From Rhinopomastus cyanomelas (taxonomy: Eukaryota > Chordata > Aves > Bucerotiformes > Rhinopomastidae), in assembly GCA_013400115.1 (NCBI GenBank), contig VXBP01003590.1, positions 52,900 to 116,899 on the forward strand: a DNA stretch of 64,000 nt. The letters run 5' to 3'. The notes beneath the pieces were generated by a model that was given only the letters and a program-made list of their open reading frames with translations, was not told where the DNA came from and ran no database searches. The translations under genes were made by a program, and so were the position numbers. Position 1 is the stretch's first letter. The number at the start of each line of letters is the position of its first letter. Below are positions 11,173 through 23,815 of the stretch, piece after piece.

Positions 11173-14100
11173 TATTTGTTGGTAAACTATACATTCGTCT
11201 GTATTAGTGAGCCTATGGCTATACACAGACCTACAATAAACAAGAGACCCTCCAGAGCTAACCCAATGCCCCATACCCTTTCCTCACTGTGCTTAAGGGT
11301 CTAAAGGGAACACCAGCCTTTAAAAGCTACTTTTATTACCTCACCCCTATTCGAAAGAGCCCAAACTTGAGCGTTGGCTTTGACACAGACGTTAATTTTC
11401 ACTTGCAGCTGTGGCAATTAGAAAGTGTGCTTAATAGAGTGTCATGTTAATTGTTGCAGAGTTAACCAATTTCTCCATTTAATTGTCAATTGATTAACCT
11501 ATTGAAATGGTAAGTGACTCAGTTTCCTTCCCGAACAAACAGCAGCCACATATTGTAGCTTCATCCAGCTGGAGGGGGTACTCTGATTTGCTCAGCCTCA
11601 ATGTGCTGGTATTTTTCTACACCTCCCTGAGCTTTTAATTAGATGAGCCAATTTTACATGTATTTGTCTGCTGGAAAGGTTATCTGTGCAGGAGCTGACC
11701 TGCAGAGACAAGGTTGAGCCTAGCAGTCTTAATAGAAAAGGATTTCAGCTATGACTGCTGTACTTGATTGCATTGTAATGGTAATTAACTTGAGACTTTG
11801 CCTCCCTCAATGTTTTTTTGTAGCTTTAACTATGCAATGAGATGTTTCCTCTGTCATATATATGCACTTATTAAGCTCTCATTGGATTCTAATATGCATG
11901 CAAATAGTCAAGAGTTTCTTAAGGCTAATGCTACACTATGTAGATTGTAGTGCCATTAAGTCACCACAAAGATGTAGCCTGCAGCAAACTTCTAAGGTGG
12001 TTGATTTTCTCTTCTCCTGCGAGTGTATGTGAAGGTTTGATTTTCCATTTCTGTGGTTTTTTTTCAACTGAAAGGAGGGGGGGAAAATCCCTCTCCACAC
12101 TTTTGCTCCTTTTCATCTGAAGGCTTCTGCGTGAGCAAACCTATTTTAACAACTTTTCCTTTCCCCGGTGAGCCTCCAAATGCTCCTCTGTTTTAAAAGG
12201 AAGATCCCGATGTCCTTAATTCAGTTTTTCAAGTTGGTTTGTAATCCATCCCCACTCCTTTCTGCGAGCGGCTCATTTGAAAGCCCTCGGTATCTCCTGT
12301 GTTGCTGCATGTTCTTTTACAGTACGGCGCTGTCGTTTAATTACGAGACAATCCCCCACAACTGAGCAAGCATTTTCATCATTGATAATGTTGGTAGCAG
12401 GCAACTGAGACAAAATGATTACAAACCTATGTTGCGCTCAATAGTCCTTTAGAGGATTTCTCTCTTAATAGTCCTGGCTCATTCATGTTTGGTTCAGTAC
12501 ATTTGTTCTTTAAAAAAGGCGTAGATTAGAAGAGTTTCAGGGTAGGTTAATAACTCAACTGAAAATGGCTGCTTGCATTGTCCGAGACTGTTCCTGCAGT
12601 TGCCTGGTGCTTTCTTCAGTTCTTCCACACTGCAGCTTTGGCCCAGTTGGTAAACAGCTTAAGTCCAGACATCTTTTCATTCTCTGCGCAGCGGATTGAA
12701 ATAAAAATGCATATAAGTGGCGACTGACTGGCGCTGGCCTGACAATAGCCTGTAACATTATGCAAGGGTATTTACATAGGAATAAGGCCTCCATAAAGAA
12801 GACAGGGGCAATTAATGACTAGGGCCACACATATAAGGAAAGTTTGTCCAATCTTTTCTTCAATAAAGATCTTTTGTAAAGTGCTATGGAAACTCATGGA
12901 GGCCCCCAAACAGACCAGGAGAGGGACTTTGTGGTAGGGGATTTATTTTTTTTTTTCTGTTGGAGTTTTACCTCTGTTTCTTTTAGCTGTAATAGGGGCC
13001 AAATTTCATAATTCTTCAGTAGATTCAGATTTCTTACTGCCACTTTTATGTAGCTTTTTCCCTCTGAGAATGTGTGGAATAAAGAATTAAAGGGAGTGAT
13101 GTGCCTCAGACACTCAGGGTGATGGAGGTGAAGGGTTTGGAGAACTGTGGAAAGTCTTGTCTCCTCCTGCTAGCAGGGGTTTGGAATTTAAGCTAATTTG
13201 TAAGCATTTAGGGCCTGATTCTGATCTCTCTTACACCCTAATGGCTTTGCTGGGGCTGTCAAAGCGCTTCTTGGCAGATGCAGGATAGGCAGCTCCGCCT
13301 TGCAAATTTAAGGGTTTTTCTTTCGTTTTGTCCTGGCAGATTTGGGCAGGAGTGATTCTGACAAAGGAAGGAAGCCAAAGGCAGAGCACCACCCGCAGTG
13401 GGTGTCGCGGGGGCATAGCCCAGGGCAGAATTTAGCCCTAGAGCTTCATCCTGCCAGATGGATGCTCTCTGCCAGGCTTGCAGACAAATAAAGAGCCCAT
13501 TTCCCTTGAGGAGACCAGCCTGCATCCGCCTGGGGCAAGGGTGACACAAAAGAATCACAACTGATCCTGCCTCCTCCACCTGCTGTCTCGTGTCTCTTGA
13601 GTTTGCACATCTTGGCACAGTGTGGACACATCACTAAGGTTCGAAAGCCACCATGATGGGCTCCTGAGAGCCTCTTCATCAACTTCATCTTCATCAACAG
13701 TCCTTCAGCATCTCCTTTTCCTTCTCAAGAAATTCAAACCACTGCGGCCTCCGTCTCATCTGCCTCTGTGGAAGTGCTGAGGACTATGTTTTCTACAGGC
13801 TGCCAGGACACATCTATTGGAGGCAGCTTGGATGTGCCCCCACGAGCTGAATGACTTTAATTGCAGCCCCATCCATCAGTGTTTAGAGGCTTTCCTCTTA
13901 TTCTAGTGACTGTGGAGAGCTCCTTGGTTTGAGCTGGTGTCTTAACCTTTTTAACAAACTCTTCAGAGTTGTAGGTCTCTATGTTGAAAGCAGAGAAAGG
14001 ATCTTACTGCTCAACCCATCGTATGTGTTAAAGCAGTCAGTCCTATGGTGGGCATGAGTGAGGCAAAGCCCATCCATTTCTCTATAGTTCTGCCAAGATT

Positions 14101-15487
14101 TACACCATTTCATGATCTACTACTGAATCCTTTTCATCCCAGATGGAGAATTTTACAGCAGAATATAACTCAAAGAACAGAGAAGGATATTTCATGACAC
14201 TTTCTGTCTTCAAAATAATTGAAAAATTCAACTGTCCCATGCAAATTAATTCCTAAAATGTTTGAGACATTCAAGAGGGGAAAATATATGTAAGTAGCAC
14301 CAAGGCACGTTTCCTACAGGAGAAATGTGCATGGAGCAGGGAATGTGTTTCTGCTGCACCTCCAGAAAGCCATAGAAATCAATGCTTCATTCAAGGCTAT
14401 TGATCAGTACTAAATTAATTAGACTTCAAGGCTTATAGCAGTTGATAAGACAACTTGTTAATTTAGTCAATGATAGTGTTTTCCCTAAAGCGGCAAATAC
14501 CCTCTTTCTCAGAAAAGACATTTCTAGCACATGCTACCCGACTTTCCTTTCCCCCCTCTTTCATTAAAAAAAAAATTCACTTTACATTTAAATTAAGATA
14601 AGAATTTGACAAGGAGATACTTCTATTTACTCCTCTTTGCCTTCTTTTGCAAGAACATCGAAGCTGGGTGTCGATAGCATCTGATGTAATTTAATAGGAT
14701 GGCAGCATAACATTTAGCTTCTTCGACCTCAGCCCATTGACAGTGATGTTCCTCTGGAAAAGCTGGTGGGGAGACGAGGGAGGAGGGAGAAAACCCATTC
14801 TCAAAATGTGTGTGGGGTTTTTAAATGGCAACCCCGGCTTCCCAGGCAAGAAGGATGCTCATGGCCACTGACAAAGGCACAGGTCTTGCAAATGGTGAAT
14901 GAGGTGAAGGTATCCCAGAATACCCCAGCAATGGGGTCGTACTTCCTGCTGGCTGAGAAGGACAAAAGGACAAAACCGATGGAGTGCTGGGGTCCCACCA
15001 CCAGCTCTTGGAGGCACCAGTCTGCTACCAGCAGCACTCCAACCCTCGGAGAATGCTAATAAGCCACTGAAGAGCTCAGCTTTCCTGCCATAATTCTATA
15101 GCGCTGTTGAGGACCCCATAGTGTTCACTAAATAAAGACAACTAATTGAGAATTTTTTGCACATTTTGCTCAGTGGACTTGTTGTTCAGGCGGTTGGTTG
15201 GGGAGAATGTCCCCTACTGACAACAGGGCCTGATTGTTTTGGCAGCCGCCGGGTTTAGCGCCATTTCCCGGCTCTGAGCCTGACTTTCCAAGTATGACAA
15301 AAATGTTTCATTTTGGAATTTATTTATTTAATTATTTTTCTCTTTAATTACGTGTCTGGGGATGGTTTGGGCTTTGCAGAGAATTGACCATGCGGTGCTC
15401 ACGTGAATAAAATTTTTAAAACCTTACAAATTTTACAAAATTGCTGGCAGAGTTTCTCAGAATAAAAATGTCTGGTCTATCTCTTTG

Positions 15488-15489
<2 letters not shown>
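11173..15489. other. Transposon-poor unique sequence
   Basis: More than 4 kb without a recognised recent transposon. Near 13,208-13,240 the phrase 'gggcctgattctgatctc' resembles the start of an old amniote interspersed repeat, but too little remains to name it. Frames around 13,230-13,700 overlap in three registers on the minus strand and show no domain. The block 11,340-12,500 is AT-rich and looks like conserved non-coding DNA, by composition only. Confidence 0.4.

Positions 15490-15527
<38 letters not shown>
15490..15527. repeat. (TC)n microsatellite
   Basis: A pyrimidine dinucleotide run of about 38 bp interrupted once (ctttct), continuing into a short T run. Such tracts are polymorphic and can adopt triplex structures. 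Confidence 0.95.
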
Positions 15528-15532
<5 letters not shown>

Positions 15533-15540
15533 AACTGTAT

Positions 15541-18500
15541 TTTCCATGGCAAGGCCTACATTTTTGTGTCTGCAGGTGACACTTTGATTGAAACTAAAAT
15601 TAATAAATCAGCTGAAAAGCTCACACCTACAGCTCACAGCAGGGCCTTGAAAACACGGTTATAAAGGGAGCTTTATGCCCTTGTGTAAAGAAGGAATAAA
15701 TTACAGAAGCACTTGTTGCCCTTGGACTCAATTTTGCTTTGCAGGCTGGTATCTTATTTTTGGAGCTTATTGTTAATCAACAGGTTCCTTGTAGGTTTAG
15801 CAGGTGACTTTGCTATTAATCTCCTATCTGACCGTTATAGCATATTAATGAGATGGGATCCTGGATGTGGCCATGTCTCCAGCCCGAGGAATTAGTGTAA
15901 AAGGTGCACTCTTCACTCAATTGCTCACAGCTAATGATGCTGCAGCCCAAATGCAAAGTAGCATTTTCTACAGCTTGTGTAGCATTAAGAGTGTTTTACT
16001 AACATTATGTTCCTCACTGTGCTTTTCTTCTCTTGTATACTTATTTCTTCTCCACAGAGGGCTATTATCAGGCTTTACCGGTCCTTACTTCTCTTTATAT
16101 TTTTGGGGGCTTTCTTAATTTTTTTTATTCTCTTAACAAAATCAAGAAATTATATATAAATGACAAAATAATATCCTTTCTTATTAATGTGCACCTCGGC
16201 TTTAATTAAACAATTCCAGAGCACTTTGGAGGTACAACTGGATTTAAATGAAACAGCTCAACATTTCTCCTCAAAACTGGCTTAATAAATATCATTATGA
16301 AGTGCAGGAATTCAAGCAGCCCCATTTCACCTTGTATTTTGGGTCTGATTTAAGCTTGGAGTGAGGATACCTATAGGGGTATTTTAAGAACATAAAGAAA
16401 AGCCGAGGATTTAAGACTTAAATTTGTAATTACAAGGATCTGCCGAAATACATAATATTATGAGCCAGGCTACAAAACACCCCGGTGGAAACAACAGCTT
16501 TGTTGTAATACAGTAATTTCCACATTCCAAGGAATGGGCTTTGCCATAGATGGTTATTATTGGTGTTTCCTTTCATAACTTTCAGACATGTGGTCTACCT
16601 CCCAAATAGATGCATTTTCCTATTGAAATTCAGGCTGTCAGGCTTATGCCTGCAGATTCCCAGCATATTTTTTTAACAAGGACTCTCACATGCAACAGCA
16701 TATTTGTGTCAGGTTAGATGTTAGCCTTGAATTTTAGCCTGAACCGTAAAATATCTGTCTTTTGTGGATTAAGGTCAAAGTTATCACGTTACTTTAGCTT
16801 GGTGTTTCAGTATTCCTCTTCCTTCTCCTCTTTTAATTGGGGTTTGAGTGTTTTTTAAAGAAAAAGGTAGCAGAAACAAAATCTACCAGAGCAATATGTT
16901 TAAGAGCAAAGGTGTTCTAAATATCTGTAAATATCTGTGAAGATATTTAGAGTGTTAATAACACATCTACTGCAAGCAGCAAGGGTCAGGTGCTGACCCC
17001 TTCTGCCTCCCACCGAAATACCCTTTGGAAGGAGATGTAGAGCCCATCGTCAAAGTCACATTCAAATTCCTATCTATATTTTCAGAAATTAAAGTCAATT
17101 TAAGCTGCAGTCATCATGGAGTTGTCAGTTCGAGCCTCTGACAAGGATACTCAGGAGGGCAGAGGAGGATGCCCCAAAGACATGCATTGGAGTGCAGCAC
17201 CCCCATGGGCTAAAAGAATTTCCACAGCCATGGGGGGAAACTATGGGGGAAGATGAAATTCATCTGCAGACCTGCAGATTCATCAGAGCACCATGGGCTC
17301 AGAGTGATTATGATGAACAGTCACAGTGCAACACTCAGAATCATACAGCATTCAAGCTGAGCTGAGTAGGATGCATCCACCTCATGACCATCTGCCAATG
17401 ATGAGCACTGAATTGGTTATCTTGCAAAAACCAGAGATCTCCCCTCTCTTGGTCCAATAAACTACCTGACTTCACTTGGGATGGGCGGGGGGGGAACAGA
17501 AAGTTGTTCTTCAGCTCTGGGAACACACACAGCAGTTACTACTGACTTTACACAATGAGGATTTTTTGAGGAACTGCCATTTAAATGGTTTTGTTGGGGT
17601 TTTGTTCAGAGGTTTTGTGTTGTGGTCTTGTTTGTCAGGGTTCAAGGAAGAGCAAATTTTTACAGCACAGGCACCAACTCCTATAAATCAGGCTTCGTCG
17701 TTAAAACACTGGCAAACCCTTCACTGAAGTGGTGTTAGCAGGGGCTGCTCGACAGCGTCTTTCTAAGGAGGAATCATTAACGTAACACGGTTTGGGAGCC
17801 CTTCCCACCCCCAGCCCCCATCACCCCCAAGCTCCTTACAGCTACGAGGAGGTTTGAGCTTATTTTGTCTTTTCACAACTTAGCGAGATCAGACACATTT
17901 CTGCAATGCATATGCAGATTTTACCTCTTGTTACTCTCTCTAATGAGCTTTCACTTAATCAATTTGACAGTAGCCTTTCTTCCTTTTAGCTTCGTATCCA
18001 CTAGGAAAGTATTCAGGAGAAAGTGTTAACAGTTTCAAGGGGTATTAGCGAAATGAAATGGTGGCACAGCCAAATTTAGGGGGATCGGAAGAAAAGTAAA
18101 GTAAAAAAACAAAAGAAAAGTAGAAGTTAAAACGGGGGATGTGGAATTAGAAGGGATGTTTGTCTAGGAAATGAGCAGGATGGCTGCGTTTTTTATTTCC
18201 CTGGAAATAATTTTAAAATAATGCTAATAATTGAGTAGAGAAATCCTGATATTATGTAATCCGGGTTATGGAAACAAGTGCTTTCATTGATAATATGTAA
18301 CCCCTTCTGAAAAAAAACCTGAAATCCTCTGTAATGAGCTGTTGAATGAGGGCTCTAGCCACAGCCAGGCATCCAGGACAGGGATGCTAGAAGTCCCAGT
18401 GACCTGCAGAGCTGTGGAAAGAGATCTGTATCTATCTTGGGTGCCCAGGTTATCAAATCCAGCTACATACTTTGTTCCTGTGAGGAGGAGTGCACTGCAG

Positions 18501-18688
18501 GAAACCTCCTCTGAGGACCAGTTGTTGGTGTCTTCAATGAGATGGATGGACATACTGAAGGTGATCCCTAGGAAAGGACAGAAAGTGAGGATGCCCGAAC
18601 AGCTTGGGTTTCCCCAGCGTAAAGGATGTCCAATAGAGGACTCTGGATACTTCATTGTTCTCACTGTAATGTATTACTTGTGGAGTTG
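15541..18688. other. Transposon-free, AT-rich unique sequence
   Basis: No transposon is recognised. The part 15,700-16,900 has many TAAT and TTAATTA-type cores and long AT-rich runs without simple repeats, a pattern often seen in conserved vertebrate non-coding elements. A 197-codon frame at 18,342-18,935 (plus) has no domain; it runs into a CR1 tail and overlaps a 126-codon antisense frame, so it is probably chance. Confidence 0.4.
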
Positions 18689-18730
18689 GATCATAGAATC
18701 ATATGAACACTACTGCAATTTGGGACCCAC
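18689..18730 (-). repeat. Possible very short CR1 tail
   Basis: The sequence opens with 'atcatagaatcat', as the complement of a CR1 end does, and continues with 'gaacact' and 'gggaccc' at the spacing of the CR1 3' UTR. Only about 40 bp match, so this is tentative. Confidence 0.35.
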
Positions 18731-18842
18731 AGGAAGGAGCAAAGATGCCCCAAGAGTGGTGTTGGCTTGGTTTTCAAGGCGTGCTGCATCCTACTGCTTG
18801 GCATCCAAGCTGCACTTGTGCCTTCTCTTATTTGCTGGGTCT

Positions 18843-19021
18843 GCCAACAACAGGCTGCTCAGGGAGAGGGTGGAGGGACCGTGCCTGGAGGGGTTCAAAA
18901 ACCATGCAGACATGGTGTTCCAGGAGATGGTTTAGTGACTAAGGGTTGTAGGGCAGATGTTATGGCTTTATGATCTTGAAGGCCTTTTCCAGCCTTGATG
19001 ATTCCATAATTATATGATTCT
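18843..19021 (+). mobile_element. CR1 LINE 3' end
   Basis: Plus-strand CR1 of about 180 bp. It shows the group-typical order: 'caggctgctcaggga', 'gcagacatggtgttcc', 'gatggtttagtg', 'atgatcttgaaggcc', then a degraded octamer end. The same order occurs in the copy at 36,050-36,541. It lies tail-to-tail with the minus-strand CR1 that begins only 63 bp further on. Confidence 0.88.
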
Positions 19022-19084
19022 AATAGGAAAGACTTTCTCTCCTGGGATGGGTGTCCTGGACCATGGTGGTGGTGGCTTTCTCCA

Positions 19085-19592
19085 AGAATCATAGAACTCT
19101 AGGGATTGTAAGGGACCCCAAAAGTTCATATAGTGCAATCCCCCTGCCACAGCAGGATCCCCTAGATCAAGTTGCACAGGAACATGTCCAGGTGGGTTTT
19201 AAACATCTCCACAGGAGACTCCACAACCTCCCTGAGCAGCCCCCTCCAGTGCTCTGTCACCCTCACCATGAATAAGTTCCTGTTCATAATGTTACAGAAC
19301 ATCCTCTGTCCCAGCTCACACCCATTCTCCCTTGTCCTATCATTAGACACTGAGCAGAGCCTCGCTCCATCCTCCTGACACTCGCCCTTTCCATATTTAT
19401 CATATATTAATGAGGTCACCCCGCAGTCACCTTTTTTCCAAGCTCAAGAGACCCAGACTTTCCTCATCAGGGAGAAGTTCCACTCTCTTCATCATCTTTG
19501 TGGGTCTGTGCTGGACTCTCTACAGCAGTTCTGTGTCCTTCTTAAACTGAGGGCCCCAGAAATGGTCACAATATTCCAAATGTAGTGCCCCC
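19085..19592 (-). mobile_element. CR1 LINE, about 0.5 kb, minus strand
   Basis: The tail starts with 'gaatcatagaactctaggg', continues through the 3' UTR (caggatcccctagatcaag) and into the C-terminal reverse-transcriptase coding region, read in the antisense direction (RVTEHW.GL..VV). It ends near the phrase for the FW.PQF-like region. Frameshifts and stops make it a dead copy. Confidence 0.9.
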
Positions 19593-20290
19593 AGAAACTA
19601 CCAGTTCCAAGTAAACTTCTCATTTAAGGGTCTCACTGGGCAAGGAGAAGCCAAGACATACTGGATTTCATAGCATCTGACCCCTAAAATACACCTACAG
19701 ATACAGACGTTCATGCTCTGCATGGTATGAAAACAAAACCAGGCAGGGGAATTACCCCCAAAACAGAGGTGTTGCAGGTCTGTGAGTCAGTGCTTATGCA
19801 CCCAGCCTCATCACTAAGCTCTGTCATCGCTGAGGACATCATCTAGGCTTTAAGATCATAACAGAAAACTGGAAAAGGACTGCTGACACATCCCTACTGA
19901 CAAGGACCACACAGCTTTAGCCAGGGCTTTCGTGAGAGCCACAGCCTGCAGGAAGGTGTCATGGGCAGAAGGAAAATTCTCCACATAAGAGATTTGGGGT
20001 TCCCCCCAGTCAATAAACCCACTTGAAAATACTGGCCTGGTCTGGCTGTCAAGACAAAAAATTTGGAGCCCAGTTCCTGCTAACCAGATCCTTCAGTGTG
20101 AAGTCCCTGTGTTCCTTTAGAAATGCCAAACTAGGAGAACACAGCCCAGACTGTAGGATCAGAGCACATGTAAAGAGTGGGGCTGCACCTAAGGGCAAGA
20201 TTTTCCTTTCTGTTCATGGGGAGCTCAAATTGTGATGCAATGGAAGATGCAGCTCAATTTTTGTGGTTTTCCATCCCTTGATACCAGCAA
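19593..20290. other. Unique spacer between CR1 copies
   Basis: No gene or repeat recognised. A 70-codon frame at 20,023-20,235 has no domain. Confidence 0.45.
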
Positions 20291-20764
20291 CAAAAGAAAG
20301 AGATTGAGGGGCTGGAGCTGGTCCAGGGCAGCAACAGGACTGAGGAAGGGACTGGAGGGAAAGTCTGATGAAGAGAGACTAGGGTTGTTGGGGGTGTTTA
20401 GCTTGGAGAAGAGGAGATTCAGGGAAGACCTCCTCCCTCTCTAAAACTACCTGAAGAAGGTTGTAGTCAGCTGGAGGTCAGGCTCTTCTCCCAGGCAACT
20501 AACAACAGGACAAGAGGGCCATAAGCTGCACCCAGGGGACGTTTAGTTTGGATGTTAGGAAGCCCCTCCTCACGGAAAGGGTGATCAGACCCCGGAATGG
20601 ACCAACCCAGGGCAGTGATGGAGTCCCCATCCCTGGAGGTATTTAAGGACAGACTGGCTATGGCCCTTAGCACTGTGGTCTGGCTGATTGTGATGATGTT
20701 AAGTTATGGGCTGGACTTGACGGTCTCAGAGGTGTTTTCCAGCTTCAATAATTCTGTGATTTTG
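20291..20764 (+). mobile_element. CR1 LINE, about 0.47 kb, plus strand
   Basis: It begins at 'agattgaggggctggagc', passes 'gaggagattcagggaag' and 'actacctgaa', and ends with 'ttctgtgattttg'. The order matches, in the opposite orientation, the copy at 41,289-41,780, so both come from the same older CR1 group. The coding remnant contains stops. Confidence 0.9.
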
Positions 20765-20920
20765 TAAACACAATTACAATATTCAAAGGTTCGCTGTGAT
20801 CCATGTCAGGACTGCACCAAGGAGCACTGTGAGTCTGGTACTGGTGCTTCATCTCACCTCAAATCATCACTGAGATGGAGAAAGTAGAAAGCCACCTTTG
20901 AACTCTGTATCAAGAAAGAC

Positions 20921-21379
20921 ATGGATCTGTCAGGGTGGGTTCAGAGGCCACAGAATGCTCAGAGGTCTGGAACTCTTCTGTGAGGCCAGGCTGGGAGAGC
21001 TGGGGGTGTTCAGCTGGAGAGGAGATCTGGAGAGACCTTAGTGTGGCCTTTCAGGGCTTAAAAGTATCAACAAGAAAAATGAGAACAGAGTTTATAGCCG
21101 GGGCTGCTGTGATAGAACAAGGGGTGATGGTTTTAAACTAAAAGAGAGACATTCAGCCAGGACAGAAGGAATAAATTATTGCTGCTGAGGGTGGTGAAAC
21201 ACTGGCCCAGGTTGTCCAGAGAGGTGAGAGAAGCCCCATCTCTAGAACTATCCCAGGTCGGGTTGGACCTTGGGGCTCTGAGCAGCCTGCTCTGGTTGCA
21301 GATGTCCCTGCTCGGTGCAGGGGGTTGGACTAGATGAGCTTTGAAGATCCCTTCCATTTCAAACCCTCCTGTGATTCTA
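20921..21379 (+). mobile_element. CR1 LINE, older copy, plus strand
   Basis: The left part resembles the CR1 coding phrase 'gatctgtcagggtgggttc', followed by 'ctgggggtgttcagc', 'gtggtgaaacactggcc' and a 3' UTR 'ggttggactagatgagc' with a weak terminal octamer. It lies only 156 bp after the preceding CR1 in the same orientation but is of a different group, so the two are separate insertions. Confidence 0.88.
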
Positions 21380-23686
21380 AACCTACACTAACCCTGCATT
21401 ACACTTAGCGGAGAATTGCACTTCATGGGAAGTCCCTTGTAACGCAGAGCCACGGTTATGTGATACAGTGATTACCACATGTGAGTTATGACTGTGGTTA
21501 GGGGATGTGCTGGGCATGGGTCTTACACCTTACAAGCATCCTGCATGACACCAGGTGAGTCTCTTAGGATCCTGTCTCACCTGAAAATAAGAATAATTGG
21601 TTTTTCTTGCCTTACTGGGACATGAAAATAAATGTGAGAACAGTGAGGTGGTCACAGAAGCTGAATGGGTGTCTGAGACACTTAATCTGAAATTGCCAAA
21701 AGGCTGCTTGTGATACACACATGAGAACAGTGACATTTCTAAAGGAAAACACTAGCAGTCCTCTCTCCCTCTAGCTGATGTTCTGTTTCTTTTCTAAAAT
21801 CGATCCCTCCCTGCCCTCCCAACCCACAATAAGGCCACTTTTCCACCCACCTCTGACCAGCTGCATCATGAGACACGTAATTACCCATTCAGTAAAATGT
21901 GAATTTCCCCACTGCTTTACCCAGAAAACCAGTAAGAAAATGGAAGGCCGTTAGTCAACACCGAATCCAGTTTTCAACATCATTGCCTGCAGACTGAAAG
22001 CTTATTTCCCAATAAATGCTCCCAGTGTCTGCTTCAGTAAGCTGGGGGCTAATGGCATTGCTTTTACATATTATGATGTCATTTTGCCTGGTTATAAATT
22101 AAGGATGATGTTCAGACCACAGCGTTGTGGAGCCGAGCCCTGCAGGCCTGCAGAGCAAAGAGGGTGACACACAGAACCAGAGAGGCTTCAGCTGGGCTTT
22201 GCTATCTTGGCACTATTTCCACCCCAAAACAGGGGACCAGCCACTGTGGAGCCAGCATATCTGCTCCAAAATCGCTCTTTTCAAATATTTTATTCTGATT
22301 TATTTTTTAAGCCAGGAGTCCAAAAAGACCTTTAAATCAGAGGCAATTTTGTTTTCTTAGCTGTCAGCAATATTTTGGCTATTTTAAGAATGTAGGACAG
22401 GGTTAAGGATTAGTACCAGCATTTCTTTTCTGTGTATCAGAGCTGCTTAGCAGTAATTAATTAGGACATTGGGTTTTGTACTCTTGGTTCAGGTCATTTG
22501 CCTATGAGCAGCTCAAGCCCTTTACAAAGGCACGCTGCATATGTTTCGGGGTACCTTTTTGAGAGAAGATTTAAATTGGCCAGATGAATAATACTTTGCT
22601 ACAAGTGTTTTGCCCTAGGCAAAAAAGGTTTTCTTCATATTATCATCGCCTGGAGCCGGAATCTTCAAGCTTGATGTGACTGGTGTTATACTGTCACATG
22701 GCAATGATGTAAGAACAGGAGCTCTCTGTGTCAGACAAATCTGGATTTAGGGGAATTATAGCAGATGTTGCAAAATGGCAACAGTTTAGTAAATTCCTTT
22801 CATCCCGCTGTTGGGAGGCAGGTCCACAAAGTACCCCCAGACAGAGAAGAATGTTATCTTTGATCCCTTTCACTCTGGGGCAAGGAAGCTCCACCTGATG
22901 AGGGATGCAGTGAGAAGGCTGGAAATACTAATAAATGTACAGTAGCTATTTGTTTTGCAATATGGAAATGGGCCATTATTTATTCATGCTGTTTGCCCAG
23001 ACATGTATAAAAGATTTTATCAGGGGGTAGCGTGTGCTGCACACTATAAACAGATTAGACCACTCAATATTAAGATTAATGGCATGGAAAAACACTTGGA
23101 AATCTGCGTGCAGTTCGATTACAAGGGGGCTCACGGCTCCTCTCCACCACTTTTGTGTGGATGGTGGCACAGGAGGGGCTCTGTGCTGAGGAAATTAGGA
23201 AGGATGGAATATAATTGCCTTTGATGCAGTGATGGAAAGCAAGAAGTTATAGGTTATGGGTTACGGCATCAATTTTATCCACCATTTAGGATTTTTTAAA
23301 TGATAGAAACTAGGGACTTCTCTGTTCTTCTGCGCCTCCTTCATTTGGCTCATTTCTACCTATGCAGAAACCAAACACGTGATGACAATGTGACAGACCC
23401 TGTTTACGACCAGAAAGCACCACCTGCAGTGAACAAAACACGCCAGTGTAGGACAAACAGTAGTTCTTTTCAGGAGCTTAAATCTGATTGGAATTTGGTC
23501 AGAATTTGCAGGATTTTTTCTTAAATTTGTTGGCTCACTAAAAATGAACAAAAAAACGAAAGTCCAGGTAGAAACAGGTACAAAAACACCATTAATGCAA
23601 AAATCCCTCTCACTACCTGACAGCAACATGGACTCTGTGTTGCATGGCAGCAACGCTGTGGCTCGTGCTGTGCTGATTGTCTCCAA
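21380..23686. other. Unique sequence, nothing recognised
   Basis: No transposon or RNA gene is seen. AT-rich stretches near 22,260-22,650 and 22,930-23,110 could be conserved non-coding DNA. The short frames have no domains. Confidence 0.4.
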
Positions 23687-23815
23687 CATAGAATCATCCG
23701 GGTTGGAAAAGACCCTCAAGAGCATCAAGTCACACTCATGGCCACAGAAAACTACCCAAACCACCTTACTCCCTGCTTCCCTGGGCAGCCATATGATGTT
23801 CCCATCTCCAGAGGA
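23687..23815 (-). mobile_element. CR1 LINE 3' tail, minus strand
   Basis: It opens with 'catagaatcatccgggttgg', followed by 'aaaagaccctcaagagcatc', the complement of a CR1 3' UTR. The match weakens after about 60 bp, although 'ccctgggcagcc' and 'cccatctccagagg' are still recognisable. A minus-strand frame of 165 codons spans the element and is not a gene. Confidence 0.8.

Noticed and set aside
18342..18935. 197-codon open frame on the plus strand
   Set aside because: No recognisable domain, ends inside a CR1 tail, and a 126-codon frame lies opposite it. Length is compatible with chance in 64 kb.
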